A stretch of 64,000 nucleotides of DNA from Chloroflexi bacterium HGW-Chloroflexi-10 (GCA_002840755.1 PHBZ01000002.1:62001-126000); one strand, 5' to 3'. Positions 52,967-63,023 are shown, counted from the first letter of the stretch. Made by a program: numbers and translations. Notes: a model not told the origin generated them from the letters alone.

Positions 52967-53703
52967 TGTTCACCTCCATCACTGTTATTCGCAGTTTTCT
53001 GGTGAGCGTTTAATTTTTTCTTCCTCTCAGACCTGGTTAAAGACATGATTTCATCTGAAGTGTAGCCTTTTTCCATTAACCATTGTTTTTTGGGTTTGAG
53101 TGCGCCCGTAGGACAAACACCTACGCATTGGCCACAGAATACACAGGTAGATTCAGGCATCGAGATATTATAGAATGTACTGATTTCTGTATGATACCCG
53201 CGATTTTTGAAATTAATTGCGTATGCGTATTGGGCGTCATCTGCGCAGACTTGAACACATCGCCAGCATAAGATACATTTTTCATAGTCGCGAATATACA
53301 TTGGATTATCATCAATCAGTTCCGGTGTGCGTCTTTGCGAATCCGGAAAACGGTTTTGATCTGCCTGATATTCTTTCAATAAGGATAGAATTTCCGGTGC
53401 TTCTGATAAATCAACCGAGCTGGCTAACATTTCCAAAATTGTGCGTCGAGACAAATTTACCCTGGGTGTGGAAGTTTCAACGACCATCCCTTCACTGATT
53501 GTTGCAACACAGGATGGAATCAATGTCCTTGCACCATGAACTTCAACGACACAAATCCTGCAAATTGCATTGGCTGTACAATGATCGAAAAAACAAATAG
53601 TTGGTATGGATATTCCAATCAGTTGGGCTGCTTTATGAATGGTGGTTCCTGCTGGAGCCTGAACTGATTTTCCATTTATCGTAAGGTGGATTTCGTCAGT
53701 CAT
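52960..53703 (-). CDS. HoxU/NuoG-N-like Fe-S electron-transfer subunit
   Basis: 247-aa protein with an N-terminal plant-type [2Fe-2S] domain ([19 protein letters not shown] ... LIPSC), a His/Cys segment and two [4Fe-4S] ferredoxin sites ([11 protein letters not shown] and [11 protein letters not shown]). It wires the catalytic subunit to the FMN/NADH subunit, as HoxU or the N-part of FdsA does. It overlaps both neighbours (7-8 nt), showing a tight fdh operon. A basic C-terminal tail follows. Confidence 0.9.
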   Translation of the reverse strand: MTDEIHLTINGKSVQAPAGTTIHKAAQLIGISIPTICFFDHCTANAICRICVVEVHGARTLIPSCVATISEGMVVETSTPRVNLSRRTILEMLASSVDLSEAPEILSLLKEYQADQNRFPDSQRRTPELIDDNPMYIRDYEKCILCWRCVQVCADDAQYAYAINFKNRGYHTEISTFYNISMPESTCVFCGQCVGVCPTGALKPKKQWLMEKGYTSDEIMSLTRSERKKKLNAHQKTANNSDGGEQC

Positions 53704-55435
53704 GTGAACCTCCTGTAGACCTGAATGATTCTCTAAATAACTCGGGCCAAATAAGCATTGCGCTTTTCATTGCAGAAAAAGCAGTTTGCCCCAGACCACA
53801 CAAGGATGTATCAGTCATAGTTGTTCCGATATCCATCAAAGTCTCATAATCAGAAGGGTTTATATGATTTTCTTCCATCCTTTGAATAATTTCTAATTGG
53901 CGTTGGGTTCCAATTTGGCAGGGGTAGCATTTGCCACATGATTCCTCTGCAAAAAAGTGGGCAAGTCGTGTAAGGATATCTAACATGTTACGTGTTTCAT
54001 TAAATACAGTAATGACACCTGAGCCTAAAGGCAGATCGGCTGATCGTAAATCTTCGAATGTGAGCTTTACATCCAATTGATCCGGCGAAGCAAACGCCCC
54101 GGCAGCACCACCAATCAAAATGCCTTTAATGGTGTGACCAGGGTGGATTCCCCCGGCAAGGTTTTCGATCAAATGTCTTAATGTGACGCCAAACGGCACT
54201 TCGTATAAACCAGGTTTTTGAATATCACCACTGATACAAAACAGCTTTGATCCTGGTGATTTTTCAGATCCGATTGCCCTATAATTTTCAACACCTAGAG
54301 ACAAGATAATTGGGATATTTGAAAGTGTTTCAACATTGTTAATCACTGTCGGTTTGCCATACAAACCTTGGGAAGTTGGAAAAGGCGGCTTGATTCTGGG
54401 AAAACCACGTTTTCCTTCTATCGATTCAAAAAGGGCGGTTTCCTCTCCGCAAATGTAGGCTCCTGCGCCACGTCGCACTTCAATTTCGAAATTAAAATTC
54501 GTGGATAAAATAGAATTTCCTAAATAACCGGCTTGTTCCGCTTCATAAATTGCATTTAGAATGATTTGATATGCATTTTTATATTCACCCCGAATATAAA
54601 AAAAGCCTTTTTGGGCGCCTATCGCGTAAGCATTGATGATCATACCCTCAATCACCAGATGAGGGTCATCTTCCATGATCACACGGTCTTTGAATGTACC
54701 TGGTTCAGCTTCATCACCGTTACAGACAACATATTTTGTTTCACCTGGTGCCCGAGCCGCTCCTTCCCATTTTATCCCGGTGGGAAACGCAGCCCCACCT
54801 CTGCCAACAAGGCCAGATTGTTTGATCCAATCAATAATTTGCTGGGGAGTACTTTGAAGTGCTTTTTCAAGACTGGTATAACCACCATTTTTTTGATAGT
54901 TTTCCAATGACGTTGGGGCGTTATTTCCACAATTTTTTGTTAGCCATCTGATATCACCAGAAACTATGGATTGTGGGCTTTTACCTTTCCATTCGATTAA
55001 ATCCTGCCAGGTTTGAATGTCCTGGGCGTTAATCGGTTTGTCTTTGATCATGATTGCAGGGGCATGCTCACATAATCCCAAACATGGTGCTCGTTCGACT
55101 GTGAACTGATCAAGAGTTTGATTAATTGCAGGTGTAAGACGGGGAACCATTTTCATGATCGACTCAGAGCCTGCCATTGCGCATACAGGATCATTACACA
55201 CATGGATGATGGTTTTTTTTACAGGGGATTGATTGAACAATGCGTAAAATTCAATTACACCAAAGACATCAGCTAAAGGAATATTCAGTAAACTGCTTAT
55301 TACTGCAGCGCTATCTTTCGAAATGTAACCATGGTAATCCTGAACAGCGTGCAATGCCGGTAATAAAGCTGTCCTTCCCTGGAGTGCAAAAGGCATCAAT
55401 GTATTTCGTATAGCCTCTGTGTCCATATAGGTCAT
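53696..55435 (-). CDS. NuoE-NuoF fusion diaphorase subunit of formate dehydrogenase
   Basis: 579-aa NADH-handling subunit. Residues about 1-150 are a NuoE-like thioredoxin-fold [2Fe-2S] domain ([22 protein letters not shown]). The remainder is NuoF: FMN loop [46 protein letters not shown] and the [4Fe-4S] site [15 protein letters not shown] 55435 has AGGAG 6 nt upstream; earlier in-frame starts are rejected. It passes formate electrons to NAD+. The gene is divergent from mobA with 80 nt between. Confidence 0.92.
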   Translation of the reverse strand: MTYMDTEAIRNTLMPFALQGRTALLPALHAVQDYHGYISKDSAAVISSLLNIPLADVFGVIEFYALFNQSPVKKTIIHVCNDPVCAMAGSESIMKMVPRLTPAINQTLDQFTVERAPCLGLCEHAPAIMIKDKPINAQDIQTWQDLIEWKGKSPQSIVSGDIRWLTKNCGNNAPTSLENYQKNGGYTSLEKALQSTPQQIIDWIKQSGLVGRGGAAFPTGIKWEGAARAPGETKYVVCNGDEAEPGTFKDRVIMEDDPHLVIEGMIINAYAIGAQKGFFYIRGEYKNAYQIILNAIYEAEQAGYLGNSILSTNFNFEIEVRRGAGAYICGEETALFESIEGKRGFPRIKPPFPTSQGLYGKPTVINNVETLSNIPIILSLGVENYRAIGSEKSPGSKLFCISGDIQKPGLYEVPFGVTLRHLIENLAGGIHPGHTIKGILIGGAAGAFASPDQLDVKLTFEDLRSADLPLGSGVITVFNETRNMLDILTRLAHFFAEESCGKCYPCQIGTQRQLEIIQRMEENHINPSDYETLMDIGTTMTDTSLCGLGQTAFSAMKSAMLIWPELFRESFRSTGGSHD

Positions 55436-55515
55436 TTTTTCTCCTGATAAATGGGGTAACAAAATTGGTGTGAATTGGAGCTATTTACTCCGAGAAATTT
55501 ATTATAATTATAGCT

Positions 55516-56103
55516 ATGTATTCAATAGTAATTCAAGCAGGCGGAAAGTCTTCTCGGATGGGCCAGGATAAAAGCTTTTTAATGATATGTGGAAAGCCAA
55601 TGATTCAACATATCATCGAAAGAGTTTCTGGTTTGGGAGATGATCTGATAGTTACGACCAATGAGCCAGACAAGTTTATCGGTTTTAAGGCACGTTTTGT
55701 ACAGGACGAATTCGCTGGGGTAGGTGCATTAGCTGGTTTACATGCTGGAATAAAAGCAGCAAGAAATGATCTGGTGATTGCAGTGGCAAATGATATGCCG
55801 TTTATTAATTACGCTTTGTTCGAGTATATGCAACAACTAGTGCAGGCTGATTTGGATGTAGTGATCCCTCATAACGATACAGGATATGAACCTTTTTATG
55901 CCGTTTATCGACGATCCACATGTTTACCTGCAATCGAGAAGGCGATTCAAGACCAAAAAAGGAGAATTATTTCATGGTTTGACACTGTAACGATCAGAAC
56001 AGTCGAAAATGATGAATTAAAAAAATTTGACCCGCATGGATTAACATTTTTTAATGTAAATACGCCTGAAGACGCTCTATTCGCTGAACAAAATTGCGTT
56101 TAA
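55516..56103 (+). CDS. mobA: Molybdenum cofactor guanylyltransferase MobA
   Basis: 195-aa MobA, which adds GMP to Mo-molybdopterin to make the MGD needed by the formate dehydrogenase next to it. Marks: IQAGGKSSRMGQDKSFL, DEFAGVGALAGLHAG, VANDMPFI and the late NVNTPEDA. A TATAAT at 55503-55508 ends 7 nt before the ATG and no Shine-Dalgarno is seen, so the mRNA is probably leaderless. The 3' end overlaps fdhD, convergent, by 4 nt. Confidence 0.93.
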   Translation: MYSIVIQAGGKSSRMGQDKSFLMICGKPMIQHIIERVSGLGDDLIVTTNEPDKFIGFKARFVQDEFAGVGALAGLHAGIKAARNDLVIAVANDMPFINYALFEYMQQLVQADLDVVIPHNDTGYEPFYAVYRRSTCLPAIEKAIQDQKRRIISWFDTVTIRTVENDELKKFDPHGLTFFNVNTPEDALFAEQNCV

Positions 56104-56897
56104 ACACAAAATATCTCAAGATCAATATTTTTAGCGGATGACATAGCGATTCTTTCCGGCTGAGTATAAACAATAAATTGATTGCGCCTGGCGTATCCAA
56201 TCAAAGTGATATTTAAATCTGTGGCAGTTTCTATAGAAGCCTTGGTAGGGCTGGTTCGTGACACCACAACTGAGGCACCGATATGAGCAGATTTTTGCAG
56301 CATTTCACTCGAAATTCTTCCAGTTGTAAAAATCATTTTGCGAGTCCACACACTTGGAATCTGAAGCATCCATCCGGCCAATTTGTCAATCGTGTTGTGC
56401 CTGCCTATATCCTCAGCTATATAACGAAGATCATTTCCATCTGTAATCATGGCGCAATGGATACCTCGCGTTAGCTTGTATTGGGTTTGTTCTTCCAGTA
56501 ATATTTCAATTGATTGAGTAATTATTTTGGGGCAAATTAATTCATAGATAGTGTTAGAGATTTCTTTTTTGGGAGATTGAGTTGTTACTCCGCCGGTACA
56601 GCCACTGGTTCGTTTCCAGTTTTCCGGTTTTTTTACAGAATGATTCAGCCAAACATCAACATTAGTGAGATCTTTGCATAACCAAACTTGGACAATTTCG
56701 TGATGGAAATTGATTGAATGCTCATTATACAAAAATCCAACCGCTAACTCCTTAATTTGAAAGGGTGAACATGAAAATGTCAGCCAATATTCTCCATTTA
56801 CAGTCAGATCGGTATTGATTTCATCAGGAGCAGGCATTTCGCTGGGTTTACATACACCCTGGTTGTACAAGATGGGAAGGTTCGGGGTAAAATTCAT
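56100..56897 (-). CDS. fdhD: Formate dehydrogenase accessory sulfurtransferase FdhD
   Basis: 265-aa FdhD, which moves sulfur onto the Mo/W-bis-MGD of formate dehydrogenase. Family marks are LAVGFLYNE, IHCAMITDGNDLRYIAEDIGRHNTIDKL, TTGRISSEML and VVSRTSPTKAS. The Cys-loop reads TSGCTGG: one Cys (C100) instead of the CxxC of E. coli FdhD. It belongs functionally with the adjacent mobA and fdh operon. Convergent with mobA. Confidence 0.93.
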   Translation of the reverse strand: MNFTPNLPILYNQGVCKPSEMPAPDEINTDLTVNGEYWLTFSCSPFQIKELAVGFLYNEHSINFHHEIVQVWLCKDLTNVDVWLNHSVKKPENWKRTSGCTGGVTTQSPKKEISNTIYELICPKIITQSIEILLEEQTQYKLTRGIHCAMITDGNDLRYIAEDIGRHNTIDKLAGWMLQIPSVWTRKMIFTTGRISSEMLQKSAHIGASVVVSRTSPTKASIETATDLNITLIGYARRNQFIVYTQPERIAMSSAKNIDLEIFCV

Positions 56898-56978
56898 ATG
56901 TTTGCTATCACCTATTCTTATTTTAAACCGGATTCTTGGTATAAAGGCAAGTAATCTCAGAATGTTTGAGGAACCAAT

Positions 56979-58046
56979 ATGTTTTTTGATAATTTATCGA
57001 ATATTATGGCTATAGACAGTCAAAACACGATGACATGCATTAAAGAGTTTCCTTCTCAATTGTATTCTGGGTGGAAAATCGGAAAAGAGATCAATCTCGC
57101 GCTAAAGACTGAAATAAAAACTATAATTTTTGTTGGAGTGGGTGAAGAAGTTCTGGCAGCTGAAATAGCAGTCACGTATGCGTCAAAATATTGTAGAACT
57201 CAATTTTTTATTTGTAATGACTATGAAATACCGGTTTGGGCAGCGAGTGAAGAAACATTGGTTGTTGCAGTCGCGTTGCAAGGTGATCCGGAAGAGGTAG
57301 TTTCTGTTATACAACAAGCAATAAAACAACAATGTAAATTGGCTGTATTTACCGGGCGAGGATCCTTATTATATTCGGACTCCCAGGAATTGAAATATCC
57401 ATCTTGGATAATAGAACAGGAAACTGCTTTACCAAGTAAATTTGGTTTGGCCTTGGGTTTTTGCCTGGGATTGTTTGAAAATATTGGATTAATTGAATCA
57501 CAGCAAGTTTACATAAATGAATCTATTCAAAAAATGGACCAATTATCCCAGGATGTGGGATGTGAAATACCTGCGGTGAAAAATTCGGCGAAACGGATGG
57601 CAGGGCAAATGATGAACCGAATCAATATTATTGTCGCTTCGGGGGTGATGCGGGTGGTTGCCAAACGCATGAAAACGCAATTAAATCGTTATGCCAAAAC
57701 ATGGTCGTTCATGGAGGTGCTTCCTGAATTTAATCATGATGCGATGGCTGGAATATTTTTCCCTGAAGAAATTAGCTCGAAAATTTTCGTTATTTTTATT
57801 AAATCAGATTTTGACCATCCAAGAAATGAATTGCGATCCGATTTGAGTAAAGAGGCTTTAATGGTCACAGGTATTGGCACAGATGAGATAGTTGCCAGGG
57901 GTGATACATTATTGACTCAACTTTGCACTTCTTTGTTGTTTGTGGACTATATAGCTTACTACCTTGCGATTGCTTACCAGGTAGACCCAGCACATTCGGA
58001 AACCATAAGTGAATTTGAAGAAACAATCTGTAATATTTCTTTGTGA
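56979..58046 (+). CDS. SIS-domain phosphoglucose/phosphomannose isomerase family protein
   Basis: 355-aa protein of the bifunctional PGI/PMI type. An N-terminal marker reads IDSQNTMTCIKEFPSQLYSGW. The first SIS half (about 45-190) lacks the usual GxGGS loop (here FVGVGEEVLAAE) and the second (about 215-350) carries the C-terminal isomerase part (LPEFNHDAMAG). Changes in the phosphate loop make activity less certain than for canonical members. GAGGA precedes the ATG. If active it interconverts hexose 6-phosphates and feeds sugar-nucleotide synthesis. It is a single gene. Confidence 0.78.
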   Translation: MFFDNLSNIMAIDSQNTMTCIKEFPSQLYSGWKIGKEINLALKTEIKTIIFVGVGEEVLAAEIAVTYASKYCRTQFFICNDYEIPVWAASEETLVVAVALQGDPEEVVSVIQQAIKQQCKLAVFTGRGSLLYSDSQELKYPSWIIEQETALPSKFGLALGFCLGLFENIGLIESQQVYINESIQKMDQLSQDVGCEIPAVKNSAKRMAGQMMNRINIIVASGVMRVVAKRMKTQLNRYAKTWSFMEVLPEFNHDAMAGIFFPEEISSKIFVIFIKSDFDHPRNELRSDLSKEALMVTGIGTDEIVARGDTLLTQLCTSLLFVDYIAYYLAIAYQVDPAHSETISEFEETICNISL

Positions 58047-58163
58047 GCAAAATAGAAGAGTAAATAAATCCTTTATAGATTATTTAAAAGAAGTTTTTTT
58101 GGCGATACCAGGTAATATTTAATTTAAAATTGTACTAGCTGTCCAGGTTGATGAGAAAATGAT

Positions 58164-59363
58164 ATGACAAAACATTCAAAAATCAGAAAAATTATTCACA
58201 TGGACCTTGATGCCTTTTTTTGTGCGGTCGAAGAATTGGAGCAAGAAAACTTAAAGGAGAAACCTTTTGCAGTGGGCGGAAAACCGGACGAACGGGGAGT
58301 AGTTTCGTCTTGTTCTTATGCCGCCAGACGATTTGGTGTTCATTCGGCTATGCCAATGTCACAGGCATTAAAATTATGTCCCGAATTAGTCATTATTTCT
58401 CCAAGACATGCACTATATCAAAAAAAATCCGAACAGGTTATGAGTATTCTGCAGAATTATAGTGCACTGATCGAACAGGTCTCTATTGATGAGGCTTTCT
58501 TAGATGTAAGTGATATGTCTGAGGATGGCGACAAGATTGCACAAACAATTAAAAATCAAATCAGATCCGAAACGAATCTATCAGCTTCTTTTGGTATAGC
58601 GCAGAATAAATTACTGGCAAAGCTCGCCAATGATGTTGGTAAAAAGCGGTATCGGGAAAAAAATTATCCTGGTTCGATTTTGTTAGTAGTTAACGGGAGA
58701 GAAGCTGAATTTCTTGCGCCACTTTCTGTAGACATGCTCTGGGGTGTAGGAAAAAAGACAAAGCTGATCTTGATGGAAATGGGCATAAAGACAATAGGCG
58801 ATTTAACCAAAACCCCATTGAATTTACTGATTCAAAAATTTGGAAAAAATGGCGCATTATTATCTCAGTATGCTAATGGAATAGATGACCGTCCTTTAGA
58901 AGTTAATCAGGATCTGAAATCAATCAGTCAGGAAATGACATTTTCTAAAGATATTATGGATCGGGATGTTATTCGGCTTGAATTGATGGAGATGAGCGAG
59001 ATGATCGGTCACCGATTAAGAGCCCACAAAGTATTCGCTTCAACAATTCGGTTAAAAATACGTTATGCAGACTTTTCCACATATACAAGACAAGTGCATT
59101 TATCCCATCCGGTTGATCAGGATACGATCATATTTGATACTGGTTTGAAATTATTCAACGAGTTTTGGGATCAACGCTCAAAAATTCGATTAATTGGTTT
59201 AAGTGCTACACAATTGGTTGAGGGATTTGAACAATTATCCTTTTGGCAAAATGAGGCTGATCGTGAGCGTTTGTTGTTAAATGCTGTAGATAAACTCAAG
59301 GAAAAATATGGTAAGAATATTGTAAAAAAAGCGACTAAACTTGATCACAAAAAGGAAAAATAA
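58164..59363 (+). CDS. dinB: DNA polymerase IV
   Basis: 399-aa Y-family translesion polymerase. Metal-site motifs are HMDLDAFFCAVEELE and VSIDEAFLDVSDM; steric-gate and finger segments are SSCSYAARRFGVHSAMPM. A thumb with LWGVGKKTKLILMEMG and a little-finger domain (about 240-350) follow. No separate beta-clamp motif is asserted, but the C-terminal tail is basic. It is followed 3 nt later by a membrane protein gene. Confidence 0.95.
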   Translation: MTKHSKIRKIIHMDLDAFFCAVEELEQENLKEKPFAVGGKPDERGVVSSCSYAARRFGVHSAMPMSQALKLCPELVIISPRHALYQKKSEQVMSILQNYSALIEQVSIDEAFLDVSDMSEDGDKIAQTIKNQIRSETNLSASFGIAQNKLLAKLANDVGKKRYREKNYPGSILLVVNGREAEFLAPLSVDMLWGVGKKTKLILMEMGIKTIGDLTKTPLNLLIQKFGKNGALLSQYANGIDDRPLEVNQDLKSISQEMTFSKDIMDRDVIRLELMEMSEMIGHRLRAHKVFASTIRLKIRYADFSTYTRQVHLSHPVDQDTIIFDTGLKLFNEFWDQRSKIRLIGLSATQLVEGFEQLSFWQNEADRERLLLNAVDKLKEKYGKNIVKKATKLDHKKEK

Positions 59364-59366
59364 ATT

Positions 59367-60023
59367 TTGTTGAATATTGCCAATTTCAAGAAAGATATAC
59401 GCTCAAAAATTATCGATGGATTAGCGATTGTTTTGTTTTTATGGTTGATAGCTTATGTGATCCGATTAATGCAAATTCCTTTCGAGAAGCAGTTTGGTAA
59501 TCCTGGCCAACTTGTGTATTCCATTGGTTTATTAGCTGTGGCAATTATCTTTCTGGAAAGATCCCAGGTTCAACGGTTTTCACAAATGATGCGTGCCTGG
59601 TACGGTATGGCAAGCGGTGTCTTTGCCTGGGCATTCACGAGAATAAGTAGTGAAATTAGCCAGATTGATTTATCGACATATAGCAGTCTCTTGATCTTAA
59701 TCATGATTGGATTAATCATTGCTGTTTTGTGGCGAAAAGAGTTGAGTTTGGGTCCGCAATTTTTCGCACTGGTTTTTATTATGAATTGGGTGGGTGTTAT
59801 TTTTTATACTTGGCTGAGTATTTTATCTGGCTGGAATATAATTTTTCGAAATCTAATCTATTTAAGTGGATTTTGTGCAATTCTATTTTTTTTATTGGGT
59901 ATCTGGTACTTATTTATCCGAACAGAATGGCGCATTCAACGAATGTGGTTAGCAATATGGATCTGGTTCTTAGGCACATATATTGGGTATGTTTTTCTAA
60001 ACTGGTTTTACCTGAATTCTTAA
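59367..60023 (+). CDS. Membrane protein of unknown function
   Basis: 218-aa protein with about seven hydrophobic helices (for example IIDGLAIVLFLWLIAYVI, YSSLLILIMIGLIIAVLW, LAIWIWFLGTYIGYVFL) and no motif I recognise. TTG start 3 nt after the dinB stop with an AAAAAGGA site upstream suggests coupling. Its 3' end overlaps the converging GT4 gene by 27 nt. Confidence 0.7.
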   Translation: MLNIANFKKDIRSKIIDGLAIVLFLWLIAYVIRLMQIPFEKQFGNPGQLVYSIGLLAVAIIFLERSQVQRFSQMMRAWYGMASGVFAWAFTRISSEISQIDLSTYSSLLILIMIGLIIAVLWRKELSLGPQFFALVFIMNWVGVIFYTWLSILSGWNIIFRNLIYLSGFCAILFFLLGIWYLFIRTEWRIQRMWLAIWIWFLGTYIGYVFLNWFYLNS

Positions 60024-61256
60024 TTCCTGCTCATATACCTGTGCAATTTTTTCACTGATAATTTCCCAAGAATAATTTTTTGCATGTTCTGCGCTTTGAT
60101 TTCCAAGTTGTTCCTGTAAGGTTTTATTTTTAATTATTTGCACTAGTCGATCTGCCATAATTTGGGAGTCATTACCAGGAACAACAAAACCTGTAACACC
60201 ATCTCTAACTAGGAATGGTAAACCACCTACTTGAGAAGCGACAACAGGTGTTCCACAAGCCATTGCCTCTAAGGCAACCATACCAAATGATTCGTAATGA
60301 GATGGCATCACCACTACTTCTGCAGCTGAATAGTAGTATGGTAACATTTCCTGATCCCTTTTCCCTAAGAAAATGACGAGATTTTTTATACCAAGGCTCT
60401 CCACCAAATCCTGCAAACGGGCCATTTCGGCATTCATTTCTTCCGGGTTTGCATCTGGTTCTCCACCGATAATCGCTAAATTGTGGGGGCAGCAGATCAA
60501 ATCGCCGCTTTTTTGAATTATTGCAAGTGAATGTATTAGTGTATCTATCCCTTTTAGGGGCTCAATTCTACCAACGAACAGAATCATCTGGTGACTCTTA
60601 GGAATACCGATAACTTCTTTTGCTTCATCGGTTGGGATTGGATAGAAGCGGCTGATATCCACGCCTGGAGGGATAATTGCAATATTGGATGAGTTTGCTT
60701 CATATAAAAATTCGATTTGAGATTTTTCAGCCAGGGTGGATGCAATAATTCGGTTAGCGAAATTCAGGACAGTTTTTTCTCCTTGCAATCGATATTCTCC
60801 TTCGATCTCCTCAGGAGAGCGGGCAATACGATTTTTCATTAAAACCAGTGTATGAAACATGTGAACAAATGGAACATTCCAGAGTTTTTGAAGATCGATA
60901 GCGGCCATACCTGACATCCAATAATGACTATGGATGATATCGTAATGAATGTTCTTTTCTTCTGAAAAACGCAAAATACCTTCGACAAATTTCGGAATAT
61001 AACGCGCCAGTTCTTTTTTGGGTAGTGGCACTTCTGGTCCGGCGGGAATGTGGACAACGCGATTGCAGTATCCAAGGTCATGCAAAACATGCGGAACATG
61101 TTCATCCTGCGAACGTGTGAATACATCGACATGGATTCCCATTTTTCCCAGATGACGTGTGAGTTGGTGGACATATACATTCATTCCACCAGTGTCTTTT
61201 CCTCCCAGGGTTGCCAGAGGACAGGTGTGATAAGAAATCATTGCAACATTGGTCAT
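59997..61256 (-). CDS. GT4 glycosyltransferase, MshA/sucrose-phosphate-synthase-like
   Basis: 419-aa GT-B glycosyltransferase. The N-terminal loop LGGKDTGGMNVYVHQLTRHL, IIHSHYWMSG and HTLVLMKN follow the MshA/SPS-type pattern; the C-domain has FVGRIEPLKGIDTLI and the acceptor/donor loop MPSHYESFGMVALEAMACGTPVV. Length is typical. The sugar acceptor is unknown (inositol phosphate, sucrose-type or polysaccharide). It is on the minus strand, divergent from tRNA-Thr and overlapping the membrane protein at its 3' end. Confidence 0.88.
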   Translation of the reverse strand: MTNVAMISYHTCPLATLGGKDTGGMNVYVHQLTRHLGKMGIHVDVFTRSQDEHVPHVLHDLGYCNRVVHIPAGPEVPLPKKELARYIPKFVEGILRFSEEKNIHYDIIHSHYWMSGMAAIDLQKLWNVPFVHMFHTLVLMKNRIARSPEEIEGEYRLQGEKTVLNFANRIIASTLAEKSQIEFLYEANSSNIAIIPPGVDISRFYPIPTDEAKEVIGIPKSHQMILFVGRIEPLKGIDTLIHSLAIIQKSGDLICCPHNLAIIGGEPDANPEEMNAEMARLQDLVESLGIKNLVIFLGKRDQEMLPYYYSAAEVVVMPSHYESFGMVALEAMACGTPVVASQVGGLPFLVRDGVTGFVVPGNDSQIMADRLVQIIKNKTLQEQLGNQSAEHAKNYSWEIISEKIAQVYEQELRIQVKPV

Positions 61257-61263
61257 AAAATCC

Positions 61264-61292
61264 TTGCCTATTCATTTGCACATTGGTATAAT
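61264..61292 (+). promoter_or_regulatory. Promoter of tRNA-Thr
   Basis: TTGCCT (61264-61269), a 17-nt spacer and a perfect TATAAT (61287-61292), 10 nt before the tRNA. Confidence 0.75.
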
Positions 61293-61301
61293 CTCGAGCG
61301 C

Positions 61302-61374
61302 GCCACCGTAGCTCAGATGGTAGAGCAGACGATTCGTAATCGTCCGGTCAAGGGTTCGACTCCCTTCGGTGGCT
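61302..61374 (+). tRNA. tRNA-Thr (anticodon CGT)
   Basis: A 73-nt cloverleaf: acceptor GCCACCG/CGGTGGC, D-arm GCTCAGATGGTAGAGC, anticodon stem GACGA/TCGTC with loop TTCGTAA (anticodon CGT, reading ACG), T-arm AGGGTTCGACTCCCT, discriminator T. CCA is not encoded. Confidence 0.97.
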
Positions 61375-61436
61375 CTAATTTTAACGTATATTTAGGGGAA
61401 GACTCTGCGATAATTGTCTACTTTTTTTATTGCGGG

Positions 61437-63023
61437 TTACCAGTTTCTTAACATTGAAGGATTATCATAGCGTTCAAGAAATTCCTTGGTCGCTTGTTTA
61501 CCGGTGTTAATTAATCGCAAATAATCTTCATGTTCCGGAGTAATATGAAAATCGGTAGCCTGGACAAAGGATGTATCGATTTTTACAGAACGACGTTGGT
61601 CCGTAGGATTATTATCAATTTCTGCGATTTGCAGGCTGATATTGTAACACTCGTATAGATGCGAAATAAAATCCATAATACTACCGATCTTTTTTTCTTT
61701 GACGATGACTTCCGATGAAGAATACAAATAAAATCCAAGTGTTTCCCAGTTGGTACCATCAACATACCATAAATTGTTTTTCTTGAATTCCTCCTGATCA
61801 AAAAAATGGATTGGATAGTTCATCAAAACGCCGCCATCAACAAAATAATCTCCCACACCCAATTGCTTACCATCGAATTGGACAGATTCAAAGAATAAGG
61901 GGATAGACATGGAAAAGCGAACTGCATTAGCTACAGCTATATCGGGTGTTCGATCTGCACAAAATACAGCCACTGAAAGATCTGATAGGTTGGTACTGAC
62001 AATGTATAAATCGCGAAAGCCTAACCTTCGAAAATCTTCAAATGTAGCCATGGGGTTTCCATCGCAATGTTCTGCTATTACATTTTTTAGCCAGTGATAA
62101 AAATATTCACTGGTATACCACCCGTATTTATTTACCAGACGTTGAGCGGCTTCAAGATCACCAGAAATTTTGGTTATCTCCTTACCAATAAATTTTGGCA
62201 ACCATTCCGGGTCTTTTGCTTCGTATTCGGATTTCAATTGTGGTACTTTTCGATAATCCAGGGAATCCAACAACTGAATTGTTTTGTCAATATCTCTGTT
62301 GAAGCTAAGCAATGTCGCGGTAATCGCGCCGGCTGAGGATCCCGCAACCCGTTGTACCTGATTCAATATCCCATATTGATGTAACTCACGTAATACGCCT
62401 AAATATGCGGTTCCTTTTACGCCGCCACCTTTAAAAACAAGGTTTTTAAAGGGATATTTAGGAATCTTTGGTTCTTTTAGTAACGGTAATAATGGAATAA
62501 TTCGTCCTTTAACTCTGGCTTTATATTCTAGATAATAAGGCCCCAATACTTTTTGAATGCTTTCTTCTTCATTCGTTATATGCAAAATTAACCCTGCCCA
62601 CCAAATAGGAATAAGTGCCAACCCAATCCAGGATTTGAAAAGGATCGATATTGATAGGGAAAAAAGTATCTCACCAAGGTAAAAAGGATGACGAACAATA
62701 CTATATAAACCAGAGGTCTGTAATTTCATACGGGTGCTTGGGGCAGTTAATGGTTGGGTTTTCAGAACTGGAAGAATAAAAATCAATGAAGCAACCCCAA
62801 AACCAAATCCTAAAATAAGAGTCGAGATAGAATGTTGGAACCTTGGTTGGGGAATGAATGGCATTACGACAATTAATCGTCCAATAAAAAATAGAAAGGC
62901 GGAGATTTTTGCAAAAGCAGGATGTTTTTTGCCATAACTGGTATTAACTGCCGTTGTTGCACCAAACAATCCAAACAAACCAATTACAGCCCAAAAAAAG
63001 GGGTTAAGCGCTAAAATATCCAT
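61437..63023 (-). CDS. ICMT/PEMT-like methyltransferase fused to patatin-like phospholipase
   Basis: 528-aa fusion. Residues about 1-190 are a membrane methyltransferase domain with five or so helices and the isoprenylcysteine/phospholipid-methyltransferase pattern GLYSIVRHPFYLGEIL and EEESIQKVLGPYYLEY. Residues about 195-440 are a patatin domain: oxyanion loop FKGGGVKGTAYLG, nucleophile GSSAGAIT and catalytic Asp in YFVDGGVLMNYP. The fusion suggests lipid remodelling in the membrane: one half alkylates, the other deacylates. The ATG is divergent from uridine kinase. The substrate is unknown. Confidence 0.87.
   Translation of the reverse strand: MDILALNPFFWAVIGLFGLFGATTAVNTSYGKKHPAFAKISAFLFFIGRLIVVMPFIPQPRFQHSISTLILGFGFGVASLIFILPVLKTQPLTAPSTRMKLQTSGLYSIVRHPFYLGEILFSLSISILFKSWIGLALIPIWWAGLILHITNEEESIQKVLGPYYLEYKARVKGRIIPLLPLLKEPKIPKYPFKNLVFKGGGVKGTAYLGVLRELHQYGILNQVQRVAGSSAGAITATLLSFNRDIDKTIQLLDSLDYRKVPQLKSEYEAKDPEWLPKFIGKEITKISGDLEAAQRLVNKYGWYTSEYFYHWLKNVIAEHCDGNPMATFEDFRRLGFRDLYIVSTNLSDLSVAVFCADRTPDIAVANAVRFSMSIPLFFESVQFDGKQLGVGDYFVDGGVLMNYPIHFFDQEEFKKNNLWYVDGTNWETLGFYLYSSSEVIVKEKKIGSIMDFISHLYECYNISLQIAEIDNNPTDQRRSVKIDTSFVQATDFHITPEHEDYLRLINTGKQATKEFLERYDNPSMLRNW

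Noticed and set aside
54566..54910. 114-codon plus-strand frame opposite the NuoEF gene
   Set aside because: Shadow of a well-supported diaphorase gene; the composition is unlike real proteins of the window.
50801..55435. Complex I (NuoE, F, G) genes
   Set aside because: The catalytic subunit keeps the FDH active site (Cys-His) and no membrane subunits follow; mobA and fdhD adjoin, which fits formate dehydrogenase.
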